Positions 1 through 8,850 of a stretch of 64,000 nucleotides of DNA are shown here, piece after piece. The translations under genes and the position numbers were made by a program. Each line of letters begins with the position of its first letter. The stretch's first letter is position 1. The stretch is from Clostridiales bacterium UBA3758 (GTDB taxonomy: Bacteria; Bacillota; Clostridia; Oscillospirales; Oscillospiraceae). The notes below the pieces were generated by a model. That model saw nothing but the letters and a program-made list of their open reading frames with translations, did not search any database and was not told where the DNA came from. The stretch is from NCBI GenBank assembly GCA_002371675.1, contig DFGE01000015.1, forward strand, positions 87,702-151,701, given 5' to 3'.

Positions 1-1270
1 GGCAGGCGGCGGCCAGGTACCGCTGTCCCACGACCGGGGTCTTGAAGAGGCCGCCGTGGCCCATCAGGCGGTCGATCCGCACGTCCTCGCGCGCGAGGAT
101 GTCCATGCCGATCTTCAGCGTCGCCATCGTGGCGTAGAGCTGGGAGCGGAGGAAGTTGGCGAGCGTGAAGCGGCTGTCCGGGCGGCGCAGCACGAGGGGA
201 CGGCCCTCGTCGAGATGCGTTACTCCCTCGCCCGTGAGATAGTTGTAGGTGAGCACGCCGCCGCAGTCCGCCTCGCCCTCGAGGGATTTCTGGTAGAGCT
301 TCGTGAAGAGCGTGCCGGTGTCGGGGCTCGCGCCGAAGAGCTCTGCGGTCTCGCGCAGGATGCCGAACCAGGCGTTGGAGTCGTTGGTGCAGTTGTTGCA
401 GTGCACCATGGCTACCGGCTTGCCCGTCGGCGTAGTGACAAGGTCGATCTCCGGATAGACCTTCGCAAGCGGCTTTTCCAGCACGACCATGGAGAAGATC
501 GAGGTGCCGGCGGAGACATTGCCCGTGCGCGCGGCGACGGCGTTGGTGGCCGTCATGCCGGTGCCCGCGTCACCCTCGGGCGGCGCGAAGGGGATCCCCG
601 GGGGAAGCAGCCCGTCGAGCAGCGCAGCGCCCGCTTCGCTGAGCGTGCCTGCAGCGGCGCCTGCGGGCAGGACGGCGGGGAGATATTCCTTCAGCGGCTT
701 CGGCAGCACGCCGAGCGCATCGAACTTCGCGAGCATCGCGGCGTCATAATCCAGCGTTTCGCTGTCGATGGGAAACATACCCGAGGCGTCGCCCACACCG
801 AGGACGTTTTCACCCGTGAGCGCGTGGTGCACGTAGCCGGCGAGGGTCGTGATATGCGCAATGCGGGGCAGATGCTCCTCGCCGTTCAGGACCGCCTGAT
901 AGAGATGCGCAATGCTCCAGCGCTGCGGGATGTTGAAGCCGAAGAGCGCCGTGAGCTCCTCGGCGGCCTGGCCGGTGATGGTGTTCTGCCACGTACGAAA
1001 GGGCGTCAGCAGTTCCCAGTTCTCGTCGAAGGCAAGATAGCCGTGCATCATGGCCGAGACGCCTGCGGCCGCGATCCCGCCGCGGTCCTCCACGGTCTTA
1101 AGCGCTTCCTTGAGTCCTGCCCAGACCTCCGCAAGGTCGTAGGTCCAGACGCCGTCGAGATAGTCGCTCTTCCAGGTGTAGTCCCCGGAGGAGACGGGGG
1201 CAAACTGCCCGTTGATGGTCACAGCCTTGATGCGGGTCGAGCCGAATTCGATGCCGAGACAGGTTTTCAT
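1..1270 (-). CDS. FGGY-family carbohydrate kinase (xylulokinase-like), 3' end off window
   Basis: Predicted cytoplasmic ATP-dependent sugar kinase. About 423 codons are visible and the C-terminus lies beyond the left edge. The N-terminus MKTCLGIEFGSTRIKAV is the FGGY phosphate-1 loop, followed by MMHGYLAF and FRTWQNT segments typical of the XylB branch. In the second half, GDAGTGMTATN and the glycine-rich MGHGGLFKTP motif mark the ATP-binding C-terminal domain. The ATG at 1270 has an AGGAGG site just upstream. It starts 35 bp after the hutH stop and is probably cotranscribed with it. The sugar cannot be named from sequence; xylulose, ribulose or another pentose/polyol are all possible. Confidence 0.88.
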   Translation of the reverse strand, partial: MKTCLGIEFGSTRIKAVTINGQFAPVSSGDYTWKSDYLDGVWTYDLAEVWAGLKEALKTVEDRGGIAAAGVSAMMHGYLAFDENWELLTPFRTWQNTITGQAAEELTALFGFNIPQRWSIAHLYQAVLNGEEHLPRIAHITTLAGYVHHALTGENVLGVGDASGMFPIDSETLDYDAAMLAKFDALGVLPKPLKEYLPAVLPAGAAAGTLSEAGAALLDGLLPPGIPFAPPEGDAGTGMTATNAVAARTGNVSAGTSIFSMVVLEKPLAKVYPEIDLVTTPTGKPVAMVHCNNCTNDSNAWFGILRETAELFGASPDTGTLFTKLYQKSLEGEADCGGVLTYNYLTGEGVTHLDEGRPLVLRRPDSRFTLANFLRSQLYATMATLKIGMDILAREDVRIDRLMGHGGLFKTPVVGQRYLAAAC

Positions 1271-1305
1271 GCGCGTCCTCCTTTGTTGAATTGTTCGGTT
1301 GCGGT

Positions 1306-2856
1306 TTATTGCAGCTCCGGGATCGTCTTCCGGGCGATCTGTTCGAGTTTTCCGCTGCGGATGAGCGCGTTCATTGCCGCAACGTCGCAGCGAAGCTCAT
1401 GGTCGTCCTCGCAGAAGGGGACGCATTCGCGCACCGCGGCATAGAGCTTCTCGTGGACAGGGGAGAGCGCGGAGGCAATCCCTCTGAGGTCGATGCCCTG
1501 TACGGCGGCCATGAGCTCAAAGGCCAGCACGGAATAGAGATTGTTCACGATCACGCGAGCCTTGCGTGCGGCGGTCGTACCCATGCTGACGTGATCCTCC
1601 TGGTTGGCCGAGGAGGGGATGGAGTCCACCGAGGCGGGATGGGCATGCACCTTGTTCTCCGAGACGATGGAGGCCGCCGAGTACTGGCAGATCATATAGC
1701 CGGAGTTGAGGCCGCCGTTGGGCGTGAGGAAGGCGGGCAGACCGTTGGAGAGCCCGGGATTCACCATGCGCTCGAGCCGCCGCTCCGAGATGGAGCAGAG
1801 CTCCGCGACGGCGATGCCCAGATAGTCCATCGCCAGTGCCACGGGCTCGCCGTGGAAGTTGCCGCCGGAGATGACGCTCTCGTCCTCGGGGAAAAGGATG
1901 GGGTTATCGGTGACGGAGTTGATCTCCGTTTCCAGCACGGTTTTCACATAGCCAAGCGTGTCGCGCACGGCGCCGTGCACCTGCGGGATGCAGCGGATGG
2001 CGTAGGCGTCCTGCACACGCAGATCCTTCGAGGCCTCGGCCGTGGGGCTGCCGGCGAGCAGGAGGCGGATGTTCCCGGCGACAAGCGTTTGCCCGCCGTG
2101 CGGACGCAGCGCGTGGATGCGGAGGTCAAAGGCGGAGGTCAGGGCGGTGAGCGCCTCCATGCTCATGGAGGCGGCCAGATCCGCCAGCAGCGCGCCGCGG
2201 TTCGCGTCATACCAGGCGAGCACGCCGAGCGCGGTCATGCATTGGGTGCCGTTGATGAGCGCGAGCCCCTCCTTGGCGAGCAGGCGATAGGTCGGGATGC
2301 CGGCCCTGGCCATGGCCTCGCCGCCGGGCATGCGCTCGCCCTGATACCAGGCCTCGCCCCGGCCGATCAGCACCAGCGCCATGTGCGCCAGCGGCGCGAG
2401 ATCGCCGGAGGCTCCGAGGGAGCCCTGCTGGGGAACAACGGGGGTGACGCCCTTGTTGAGCATCGAGATGAGCGCCTCGATCAGCTCGCGGCGGATGCCG
2501 GAGTTGCCGAGCACAAGGGCGTTTGCGCGCAGGAGCATCATCGCGCGGACGACTTCTTCCGCGAGCGGCTCTCCCACGGCCACGCAGTGGCTGAGAATGA
2601 GATTTTCCTGAAGCTGGCCGCTCTGCTCGCGGCCCACATTTACCTTTGAGAATTCGCCGAAACCTGTGGAAATGCCATATACCCGGCGTTCCTCTTCCAG
2701 AATGCGCTCGACCAGACTCCGCGCGCGGTCGATATCCGCATAGCGGGCAGGGGAGAGCGAGACCGGAGCATGAAACCTGGCAGCCGCAACCACCTCTTCG
2801 ATGGTCAGGCTTTTGCCGTCCAGAACTACCGGAGCAGTATGAAACGCTTCCTCCAT
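1306..2856 (-). CDS. hutH: Histidine ammonia-lyase
   Basis: Converts L-histidine to urocanate and ammonia, the first step of histidine degradation. The 516 aa length matches the family. The ASG triplet that cyclises into the MIO cofactor is at residues 149-151, within GSLGASGDLAPLAH. YGISTGFG near residue 60 and the GNFHGEP and SANQEDHVSMG segments are the other family landmarks. I chose the ATG at 2856 because AGGAGG precedes it; the frame stays open further upstream without a ribosome site. No hutU, hutI or formiminotransferase gene is next to it. It is followed by an FGGY kinase. Tyrosine or phenylalanine ammonia-lyase is a less likely alternative. Confidence 0.93.
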   Translation of the reverse strand: MEEAFHTAPVVLDGKSLTIEEVVAAARFHAPVSLSPARYADIDRARSLVERILEEERRVYGISTGFGEFSKVNVGREQSGQLQENLILSHCVAVGEPLAEEVVRAMMLLRANALVLGNSGIRRELIEALISMLNKGVTPVVPQQGSLGASGDLAPLAHMALVLIGRGEAWYQGERMPGGEAMARAGIPTYRLLAKEGLALINGTQCMTALGVLAWYDANRGALLADLAASMSMEALTALTSAFDLRIHALRPHGGQTLVAGNIRLLLAGSPTAEASKDLRVQDAYAIRCIPQVHGAVRDTLGYVKTVLETEINSVTDNPILFPEDESVISGGNFHGEPVALAMDYLGIAVAELCSISERRLERMVNPGLSNGLPAFLTPNGGLNSGYMICQYSAASIVSENKVHAHPASVDSIPSSANQEDHVSMGTTAARKARVIVNNLYSVLAFELMAAVQGIDLRGIASALSPVHEKLYAAVRECVPFCEDDHELRCDVAAMNALIRSGKLEQIARKTIPELQ

Positions 2857-2941
2857 GAATTGCGGTCCTCCTGTATGATTATTTGCTGCCGTCTGTACTG
2901 GGCCAGCGCGGCATGGCCTGCGCAAGCCCGTTGTGTTCTTC

Positions 2942-2970
2942 ACTATATCACAGGCTTAGGAATTGTTCAA
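2942..2970 (-). promoter_or_regulatory. Sigma-A-like promoter of hutH
   Basis: On the minus strand, TTGAAC (2965-2970), a 17 bp spacer and TATAGT (2942-2947) would start transcription about 80 nt upstream of the hutH ATG. It is divergent from tex. Confidence 0.7.
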
Positions 2971-3038
2971 CCAAATGTGCCCGATTTCCCGCCGTGCGTA
3001 TTTGGAAATACCCTCTGGCTATTTTCCCTACCTTGTGC

Positions 3039-3044
3039 TACAAT
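3039..3044 (+). promoter_or_regulatory. Extended -10 promoter of tex
   Basis: TACAAT is preceded by TGC (extended -10, TGn). The -35 region is poor. It lies about 58 bp upstream of the tex start. Confidence 0.5.
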
Positions 3045-3101
3045 GTCCGGGTCTGCAGAAAAGGCAGACCCGCATATCAACGAAGAAAGGCCAAGGAACA
3101 C

Positions 3102-5453
3102 ATGAACGAAGAGATCCTCGCCGCGCTCGCCAAGGAGCTGAAGATCGGCGAACAGCAGGTGCGCAGCACCCTGGAAATGTTGGAACAGGGGGATACCGTC
3201 CCCTTTATCGCTCGCTACCGCAAGGAGCAGACGGGCGGCCTGGATGAGGAGCAGATCCTCGCCATCCAGAAGCAGTACGACTACGAAAACCGCCTCGCCG
3301 AGCGCAAGGAGGACGTCCTGCGTCTCATCGCCGAGCAGGGCAAGCTCACCGACGAGATCCGCGAGAGCGTCCTGAGCTGCACGAAGCTCTCCCAGGTAGA
3401 GGATGTCTACCGTCCCTATATGCAGAAGAAAAAGACCCGCGCCGCCGCGGCCATCAAGGTCGGGCTCCAGCCCCTGGCGGACTGGCTGCTCGCTCTGCCC
3501 GAGAGCGGAGACGTGGAGGCAGAGGCGCAGAAATATGTCACCGAGGAGGTCGCCGACGCCGCGGCAGCGCTCCAGGGCGCGCGCGATATCATCGCCGAGG
3601 CCGTGAGCGACAATGCCCAGCAGCGCTGGGACTTCAAGGACAGCATCCTCAAGGCGGGCTCCGTCGTCACCAAAAAGAAAAAGGACGCGGAGGACGAGAA
3701 AGAGGTCTACCGCAATTACTATGACTACACGGAACGCCTGAGCACCCTCGCAGACCACCGCATCATGGCCATCGACCGCGCCGAGAAGGAAAAGGTCATC
3801 AGCGTCTCCCTGAGCTTTGACGACGCGCTGCTCAAGCGCAAGGCTCTGCTGGCGCTGCTCAAGAACAAGGAGACCGTCGCTGAGGCGCAGCTCCGTCTCG
3901 CGGCGGAGGACGGCTGCGACCGGCTGCTCTTCCCCTCCATAGAGCGCGAGATCCGCTCCGAGCTCTCCGAGCGCGCGCAGAGGAGCTCCATTGAGATCTT
4001 CTCCGCCAACCTCGAAAAGCTCCTGCTGCAGCCGCCGCTCACCGGGCGCGTGATCCTCGGCTTTGACCCCGGCTTCTATAACGGCTGCAAGCTCGCCGTC
4101 ATCGACGAGACCGGCCGCATGCTCACTGTGGACAAGGTCTTTCCCTTCCGCGGCAAGAACGTCGACCTCGTGCCCTCCAAGCAGAAGCTCCTCATGCTCA
4201 TCCGCAAGTACGGCGTGAAGATCGTCGCCATCGGCAACGGCACCGCCTCGCGCGAGAGCGAGCAGCTCATCGCGGAGCTCATCCGCGAAAATGGGCTCGA
4301 CGTGAGCTACGCCATCGTCTCCGAGGCCGGCGCCTCCGTCTGGTCCGCGCAGGAGGCTGCGCGCAAGGAGTTCCCGGACATGCCCGTCGAGGAGCGCAGC
4401 GCCGTCTCCATCGCGCGCCGCCTGCTCGACCCCCTGGCCGAGCTCATCAAAATCGACCCCAAATCCATCGGCGTCGGCCAATATCAGCACGATCTGCCCC
4501 AGAAAGCGCTGACCGAGCGGCTGGACGAAGCCGTCATGAAGTGTGTCAACCGCACAGGCGCCGATCTCAACACCGCCTCCAGCGAGCTGCTGACCCACAT
4601 CTCCGGCCTCAACGCCGCCATCGCCGGCGAGATCGTGAACTACCGCAACGAGAACGGCCGCTTCTCCAACCGCAGCCAGCTGCTCAAGGTCAAGCGCCTC
4701 GGCCCCAAGGCCTTCAAGCAGTGCGCCGGCTTCCTGCGTATCAAGGACGGGGACGAGCCCCTTGACCAGACCGCCATCCACCCCGAGAGCTACGAGGCAG
4801 CGCGCAGCCTCATGGCCGCCTGCGGCATCCGCGCCCTCGGAGAGAAGGACGCCGAGTTCCCCGCCGAGAAGACCGCACCCCTGGGCATCGACCCCTACAC
4901 TCTGCATGACATCGAGGACGCCATCCGCCAGCCCCTGCGCGACTACCGCGAGCAGTTCGACGGCGCGCTCCTGCGCAGCGACATCCTTGATATCAGCGAC
5001 CTGAAGGTGGGCGACAGGCTCTCCGGCACGGTGCGCAACGTTGTGAATTTCGGCGCCTTCGTGGATATCGGCCTGCATGAGGACGGCCTGGTGCATGTCT
5101 CGCGCATGTCCGAGAAGCGCAACGTCAATCCCATGGACGTGGTCTCCGTGGGCGACATCGTGGAGGTCTGGGTGCACGAGATCGACGCCGAGCGCGAGCG
5201 CATCGCCCTCTCGCTGCTGCCGCCCGAGAAGCTCAAGGCACGCGACGAGAAGCGCAGTGCAGAGCGCAGCCGCCCCCGCCGCGATGAGGGGAAGCGTCAG
5301 AGCCGGCCGGGCGGACAGAGCGGGCAGAATCCCCGGAATGACCGGAACGCCCGAAACGACCGGAACCGCCCCCGCGAGCAGAAGCCCAAACAGCCCGAGC
5401 TGAACATGGAGGACGCTCTCGCCGCTCTGCGCGCGAAATTCAAAGGGAACTGA
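3102..5453 (+). CDS. tex: Tex, S1 RNA-binding transcription accessory protein
   Basis: Nucleic-acid-binding protein of the Tex/Spt6-related family, 783 aa, linked in other bacteria to transcription and RNA metabolism. The N-terminal helical part is followed by a YqgF/RNase-H-like fold starting near residue 319 (ILGFDPGFYNGCKLAV), helix-hairpin-helix repeats near 490-547 (SGLNAAIAGEIVNYRN), and an S1 domain near 633-705 (GTVRNVVNFGAFVDIG). The last ~70 residues form an Arg/Asn-rich low-complexity tail, longer than in many homologues. The start at 3102 (MNEEILAALAKEL) matches the family; the open frame runs upstream to 2883 without homology. A bidirectional hairpin terminator follows. Confidence 0.95.
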   Translation: MNEEILAALAKELKIGEQQVRSTLEMLEQGDTVPFIARYRKEQTGGLDEEQILAIQKQYDYENRLAERKEDVLRLIAEQGKLTDEIRESVLSCTKLSQVEDVYRPYMQKKKTRAAAAIKVGLQPLADWLLALPESGDVEAEAQKYVTEEVADAAAALQGARDIIAEAVSDNAQQRWDFKDSILKAGSVVTKKKKDAEDEKEVYRNYYDYTERLSTLADHRIMAIDRAEKEKVISVSLSFDDALLKRKALLALLKNKETVAEAQLRLAAEDGCDRLLFPSIEREIRSELSERAQRSSIEIFSANLEKLLLQPPLTGRVILGFDPGFYNGCKLAVIDETGRMLTVDKVFPFRGKNVDLVPSKQKLLMLIRKYGVKIVAIGNGTASRESEQLIAELIRENGLDVSYAIVSEAGASVWSAQEAARKEFPDMPVEERSAVSIARRLLDPLAELIKIDPKSIGVGQYQHDLPQKALTERLDEAVMKCVNRTGADLNTASSELLTHISGLNAAIAGEIVNYRNENGRFSNRSQLLKVKRLGPKAFKQCAGFLRIKDGDEPLDQTAIHPESYEAARSLMAACGIRALGEKDAEFPAEKTAPLGIDPYTLHDIEDAIRQPLRDYREQFDGALLRSDILDISDLKVGDRLSGTVRNVVNFGAFVDIGLHEDGLVHVSRMSEKRNVNPMDVVSVGDIVEVWVHEIDAERERIALSLLPPEKLKARDEKRSAERSRPRRDEGKRQSRPGGQSGQNPRNDRNARNDRNRPREQKPKQPELNMEDALAALRAKFKGN

Positions 5454-5466
5454 GAATCAGAAAACA

Positions 5467-5492
5467 ACGCCGCCGGAATTTCCCGGCGGCGT
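5467..5492. terminator. Bidirectional terminator, tex / ECF S component
   Basis: A 10 bp GC-rich stem ACGCCGCCGG/CCGGCGGCGT with a 6 nt loop sits between convergent genes. T-rich tracts follow on the minus strand and, more weakly, on the plus strand. Confidence 0.8.
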
Positions 5493-5496
5493 TTGC

Positions 5497-6036
5497 TTAT
5501 GGAGTTTTGCCCGGCGTCCCGCTGCGGAGCAGGGCGCTCATCACCTTGTAAAGCGGGCGGAAGAGGATCAGCGTGAGGACGAAATTGCTCACGCAGTGCG
5601 TCACGTCGAAGGCAATGCCGTTGATCCACATGGCCAGATACATTTCCCAGCCGCCGTTGATGAAAAAATAGGGAATGTACATCAGCGGCCCGAAGCAGAG
5701 CCCGTAGGCCCCGGCGAGCACCGCCCAGATCACCGCAGAATCGTTTTTCCGCAGCAGCATCGCGGCGATCACCAGGATCGGCCAGACGAAGATGTAGCTG
5801 AACCACCAGACGCCGAAGCCAAAAATCAAGCCCTCGAGCATCACGTAGATGCCCACGCTGTAGAGCGCCTTCCAGCCGAAGAACACCACCGTGAGGATGA
5901 TGAGCACGCTGTTGAGGTTGACGTTGGGGATGGAGGCGAGGGCAAACTTCGTCGCGAAGATCAGCGCCCCCATCAGCGCGAGGATGCAGATCTCGCGCGC
6001 GGAGAGCTTACCAGCCGATCGTGAGGGTGAGCTCAT
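5497..6036 (-). CDS. ECF transporter S component (probable cobalamin-specific subunit)
   Basis: Small integral membrane protein (179 aa) of the energy-coupling factor S-component type, the subunit that captures the vitamin. Five or six hydrophobic segments are visible, starting with ICILALMGALIFATKFAL and ending with VSNFVLTLILF. The PNVNLNSVLIIL stretch after the first helix is typical of this class. The ATG at 6036 lies inside the end of the upstream DUF4430 gene (29 bp overlap), so translation is likely coupled. Substrate is inferred only from the cobalamin riboswitch at the head of the operon. No ATPase or T component is present, so it would have to share a general ECF module encoded elsewhere. 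Confidence 0.82.
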   Translation of the reverse strand: MSSPSRSAGKLSAREICILALMGALIFATKFALASIPNVNLNSVLIILTVVFFGWKALYSVGIYVMLEGLIFGFGVWWFSYIFVWPILVIAAMLLRKNDSAVIWAVLAGAYGLCFGPLMYIPYFFINGGWEMYLAMWINGIAFDVTHCVSNFVLTLILFRPLYKVMSALLRSGTPGKTP

Positions 6037-6406
6037 AGTGCTCGCCGTCCGCGATCATGGTGTCGTCCGCGCCGGTCGGCGTCATCTCGCCGTCCTTGGT
6101 CAGAGCCCACCACTCCTGATTGGCGGAGTCGGCGGTCTCTCCGTCGACGGTCTCGATGAACAGGCCGTACTCGCTCTCGGAGCCGGCGATCAGTCCCTCC
6201 TGCTCGAGCGCGCCGCGGAGATTCTCGGCGTCAGTCGTGATGCGAAATTCCTTCGTGCTCTCGTCCTTGTGGGTCACGACCACGGTGATGGTTTTGCCGC
6301 CGGCCTGAGCCTGGGGCTTGAGGGCGTTCGCGAGGAGCAGGGCGCCGATGACCACGACAAGCAGGACGGCCACGGCAATGATGATGTTTCTGGTTTTCTT
6401 GGACAT
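6008..6406 (-). CDS. Membrane-anchored DUF4430 (transcobalamin-like C-terminal domain) protein
   Basis: A 132 aa exported protein. It has a short basic N-terminus (MSKKTRN), one hydrophobic segment at about residues 8-27, then one DUF4430 domain containing the characteristic NQEWWALTKDGEM segment and ending in HYELTLTIGW. DUF4430 is related to the C-terminal domain of animal transcobalamin and intrinsic factor. I infer extracytoplasmic cobalamin capture because the gene is first in a transcript led by a cobalamin riboswitch and overlaps an ECF S-component gene. No lipobox Cys is seen, so the anchor is an uncleaved helix or a signal peptide. The ATG at 6406 has an AAAGGGGG ribosome site. Confidence 0.8.
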   Translation of the reverse strand: MSKKTRNIIIAVAVLLVVVIGALLLANALKPQAQAGGKTITVVVTHKDESTKEFRITTDAENLRGALEQEGLIAGSESEYGLFIETVDGETADSANQEWWALTKDGEMTPTGADDTMIADGEHYELTLTIGW

Positions 6407-6517
6407 ATTGTCCCCCTTTCTTGTATTTCGGAAATCGCACCAAGAAGAAAGAGCGGCGCAGCGCGCCTGTGTTTCAACCGGGTTCCGCGGTTCTTCGTGC
6501 GACACAGCAGAGATTTT

Positions 6518-6662
6518 TTGCTGTCCGGGCAGGTTTTCTGACTTCGGGGGCGTTCGCCCCGCTTCACAGTGACGGCCTCGCGAGGGAATGATGCGCCGCT
6601 ATTGGCGCATTTCACCCAGATTCCCCTGTTGACTGCCTCGCCGGAGTGACCCGGCGGACAGA
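6518..6662 (-). promoter_or_regulatory. Cobalamin (B12) riboswitch
   Basis: Read on the minus strand, the region holds the class hallmarks in order: GGGAATCTGGGTGAAA, then GCCGTCACTGTGA (B12-box-like), a GC hairpin, and finally AAGTCAG...ACCTGCC. CTGTCCG and CGGACAG at the two ends can pair as P1. Downstream, CAGCA...TGCTG can form a small hairpin before the DUF4430 start, a candidate expression platform. The transcript would begin about 20 nt upstream. Confidence 0.88.
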
Positions 6663-6687
6663 TCCCGGTCCGATTGCTTGCAAGGGC

Positions 6688-6716
6688 AGTATAGCAGATG
6701 CGGCGCTATTCTGCAA
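6688..6716 (-). promoter_or_regulatory. Sigma-A-like promoter of the B12 operon
   Basis: Minus strand TTGCAG (6711-6716), 17 bp, TATACT (6688-6693), placed directly ahead of the riboswitch. Confidence 0.75.
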
Positions 6717-6725
6717 TCCAAAGCT

Positions 6726-6753
6726 TTGCAGGGCTTCGGTTTTATGATAGAAT
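6726..6753 (+). promoter_or_regulatory. Promoter of the two-component operon
   Basis: TTGCAG (6726-6731), 16 bp, TAGAAT (6748-6753), about 35 bp ahead of the response-regulator ATG. It is divergent from the B12 operon promoter. Confidence 0.55.
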
Positions 6754-6788
6754 GAAACAAAAAAAGAAGCGAACAAGGAGGAAGGCCC

Positions 6789-7463
6789 ATGCGCGTACTG
6801 GTCGTAGAGGACGAAAAGACGCTCAACCGTATCATTACCGAGGCGCTCGAGGACGAGGGCTACAGCGCTGACAGCTGCTTTAACGGCCAGGAGGCGCTGG
6901 AATACTGCGCCTGCGCGCGCTACGACGTTGTCATCCTCGACGTGATGATGCCCAAACTCGACGGTCTGGAGGTCGTGCGGACCCTGCGCCGCCAGGGCGA
7001 CAACACCCCGGTGCTCTTTCTGACCGCGCGCGACAGCGTGGAGGACCGCGTCGAGGGATTGGAGAGCGGGGGAGACTATTACCTCGTCAAGCCCTTTGAC
7101 TTCCGCGAGCTCATGGCGGTAGTGCGCGTGATGGCCCGCAAGACCACCGACAACCGCTCCAACGTCTACACCGTGGGCGACCTGGTGCTGGACGCTGCGG
7201 CGCACACCGTCTCCCGCGCCGGCAAAGCCATCGAGCTCACCGCCAAGGAATTTGCGCTGCTGGAATACATGATGCGCAACCGCGGCGTCGTGCTGACGCG
7301 GGAGATGATCGAAAACAATCTTTGGAACTTTGAATACGAGGGCGGCACGAACATCGTGGACGTCTACGTGGGCTATCTGCGGCGGAAGATGGATACGGGC
7401 TTTGACAAGAAGCTCATCCATACCGTCTGGGGCGCCGGATGGGTGCTCAGGGAGGATCCATGA
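6789..7463 (+). CDS. OmpR/PhoB-family response regulator
   Basis: DNA-binding response regulator of 224 aa. The receiver domain has the acidic pocket (VEDE), the phospho-acceptor Asp51 in ILDVMMP and Lys101 in LVKPF. The C-terminal winged helix begins near residue 130 and includes LTAKEFALLEYMMRN and a TVWGAGW end. The usual GADDYL before the Lys is GGDYYL here, a small departure from consensus. AAGGAGGAAG precedes the ATG. The stop overlaps the next ATG (ATGA), so it is coupled to the histidine kinase. The regulated genes cannot be read from the sequence. Confidence 0.93.
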   Translation: MRVLVVEDEKTLNRIITEALEDEGYSADSCFNGQEALEYCACARYDVVILDVMMPKLDGLEVVRTLRRQGDNTPVLFLTARDSVEDRVEGLESGGDYYLVKPFDFRELMAVVRVMARKTTDNRSNVYTVGDLVLDAAAHTVSRAGKAIELTAKEFALLEYMMRNRGVVLTREMIENNLWNFEYEGGTNIVDVYVGYLRRKMDTGFDKKLIHTVWGAGWVLREDP

Positions 7464-8842
7464 AGCGCAGGGAGAAGCACCTTCTGCAGCTGAGCGGGAG
7501 TCCGGTCATCACCGTCTCGGCCAAGCTGCGCCTGGCAATCTGGCTGACGCTGATGGTACTGCTGCTGGCGGCGCTGGTATTCGGCGGCGTGCTGTTCCTC
7601 AACCGCAGCGCCATGGTCGGCGACCCTGTTCAGGATCTCGTGGGGACGGTGGAGAAAGCTGTCTCCTCGGCGGAGCTTGAGGACGGCGCCGTCGATTGGG
7701 AGGAGCTCAGCACCTATTCCCACGGAGCCTACTGCGTGTATTATGACGCGGAGGGAAAGCTGATGCAGGCCGCGCTCCCCGAGGAGCTGGATCTGAGCGG
7801 CCTGGAATTTCGCGACAACACCATCCGCACCGAGCGCATCGGCGGCGCGGAGTACTATGTATACGATAACTTTGTGGATCTGGGCGGCACGGGCTTCTGG
7901 GCGCGCGGCCTCATCTCCACGATGGGCGGCAACGGGATCACCCACGCCATTACGGTCATCACCCTGAGCCTGGTTCCGATCCTGCTGATCCTTACGCTTG
8001 CCGGCAGCTGGGCCATCTCCTGGGACACCTTCCGCCCCATGGAGAAGATCCTCTCCATGGCGGACTCCATCTCGAGCGGCGACGATCTCTCCGCCCGCAT
8101 CGACCTCAAGCGAGGCTCCCTGGAGATGCTGCGCCTGAGTCAGGCCTTTGACCGGATGTTCGAGCGCCTGGAGCGCTCCTTCAACGCCGAGCGGCAGTTC
8201 GCCTCCGACGCCTCGCATGAGCTGCGCACGCCCATCACGGTCATCCTCGCCGCCTGCGACCGTGCGCGGCGCAAGGCCAGAACGCCGGAGCAGTACAGCG
8301 ATGCGCTCTCCACTGTGGAGGAGCAGGCGCGCAGCATGTCATCGCTCGTGCAGGAGCTGCTGAGTCTCACACGCATCGAGCACAATACCGGGCGCTATCT
8401 CCTGCGGGACGCGGAACTGAGCGGCTTCGTGGCCTCCTGCTGCGAGGAGTTCACGCCTGCCGACGCCAAGGGCATCACGCTGCAGACGGAGATCACGCCG
8501 GGGCTTCGCGCAAAATATAATCCCGCGCTCTACTCGCGCATCATGCAGAATCTCCTGCAGAACGCGTATCGCTACGGCCGCGAGAACGGGCAGATCCGCG
8601 TGCGGCTCTACCCCGACGGTGCGAAGACCGTCCTCGAGGTCGAGGACGACGGCGTGGGCATCGCCCCCGAAGACCTGGACAAGGTGTGGCAGCGCTTCTG
8701 GCAGGCCGACCCCTCCCACAGCGAGGGCGGCTCCAGCGGCCTCGGCCTGGCGATGGTGCAGGAGATCGCCGAGCTGCACGGCGGCAAGGCCACTGTCCGC
8801 AGCGAACCGGGCAAGGGCAGCGTCTTTACCGTCACAATCTGA
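7460..8842 (+). CDS. Membrane sensor histidine kinase
   Basis: Partner kinase of the preceding regulator, 460 aa. TM1 is at about residues 23-47, a ~110-residue extracytoplasmic sensor follows, TM2 is at about 163-186, then HAMP. The phosphorylated His253 lies in ASHELRTPIT. The ATPase domain has the N box (NLLQNAYRYG), G1 box (DDGVGIAPED), F-box-like WQRFWQAD and G2 box (GLGLAMVQEI). The sensor domain has no family I recognise, so the stimulus is unknown. The start at 7460 overlaps the regulator stop and has AGGGAGG upstream. Confidence 0.93.
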   Translation: MKRREKHLLQLSGSPVITVSAKLRLAIWLTLMVLLLAALVFGGVLFLNRSAMVGDPVQDLVGTVEKAVSSAELEDGAVDWEELSTYSHGAYCVYYDAEGKLMQAALPEELDLSGLEFRDNTIRTERIGGAEYYVYDNFVDLGGTGFWARGLISTMGGNGITHAITVITLSLVPILLILTLAGSWAISWDTFRPMEKILSMADSISSGDDLSARIDLKRGSLEMLRLSQAFDRMFERLERSFNAERQFASDASHELRTPITVILAACDRARRKARTPEQYSDALSTVEEQARSMSSLVQELLSLTRIEHNTGRYLLRDAELSGFVASCCEEFTPADAKGITLQTEITPGLRAKYNPALYSRIMQNLLQNAYRYGRENGQIRVRLYPDGAKTVLEVEDDGVGIAPEDLDKVWQRFWQADPSHSEGGSSGLGLAMVQEIAELHGGKATVRSEPGKGSVFTVTI

Positions 8843-8850
8843 CACGATCA

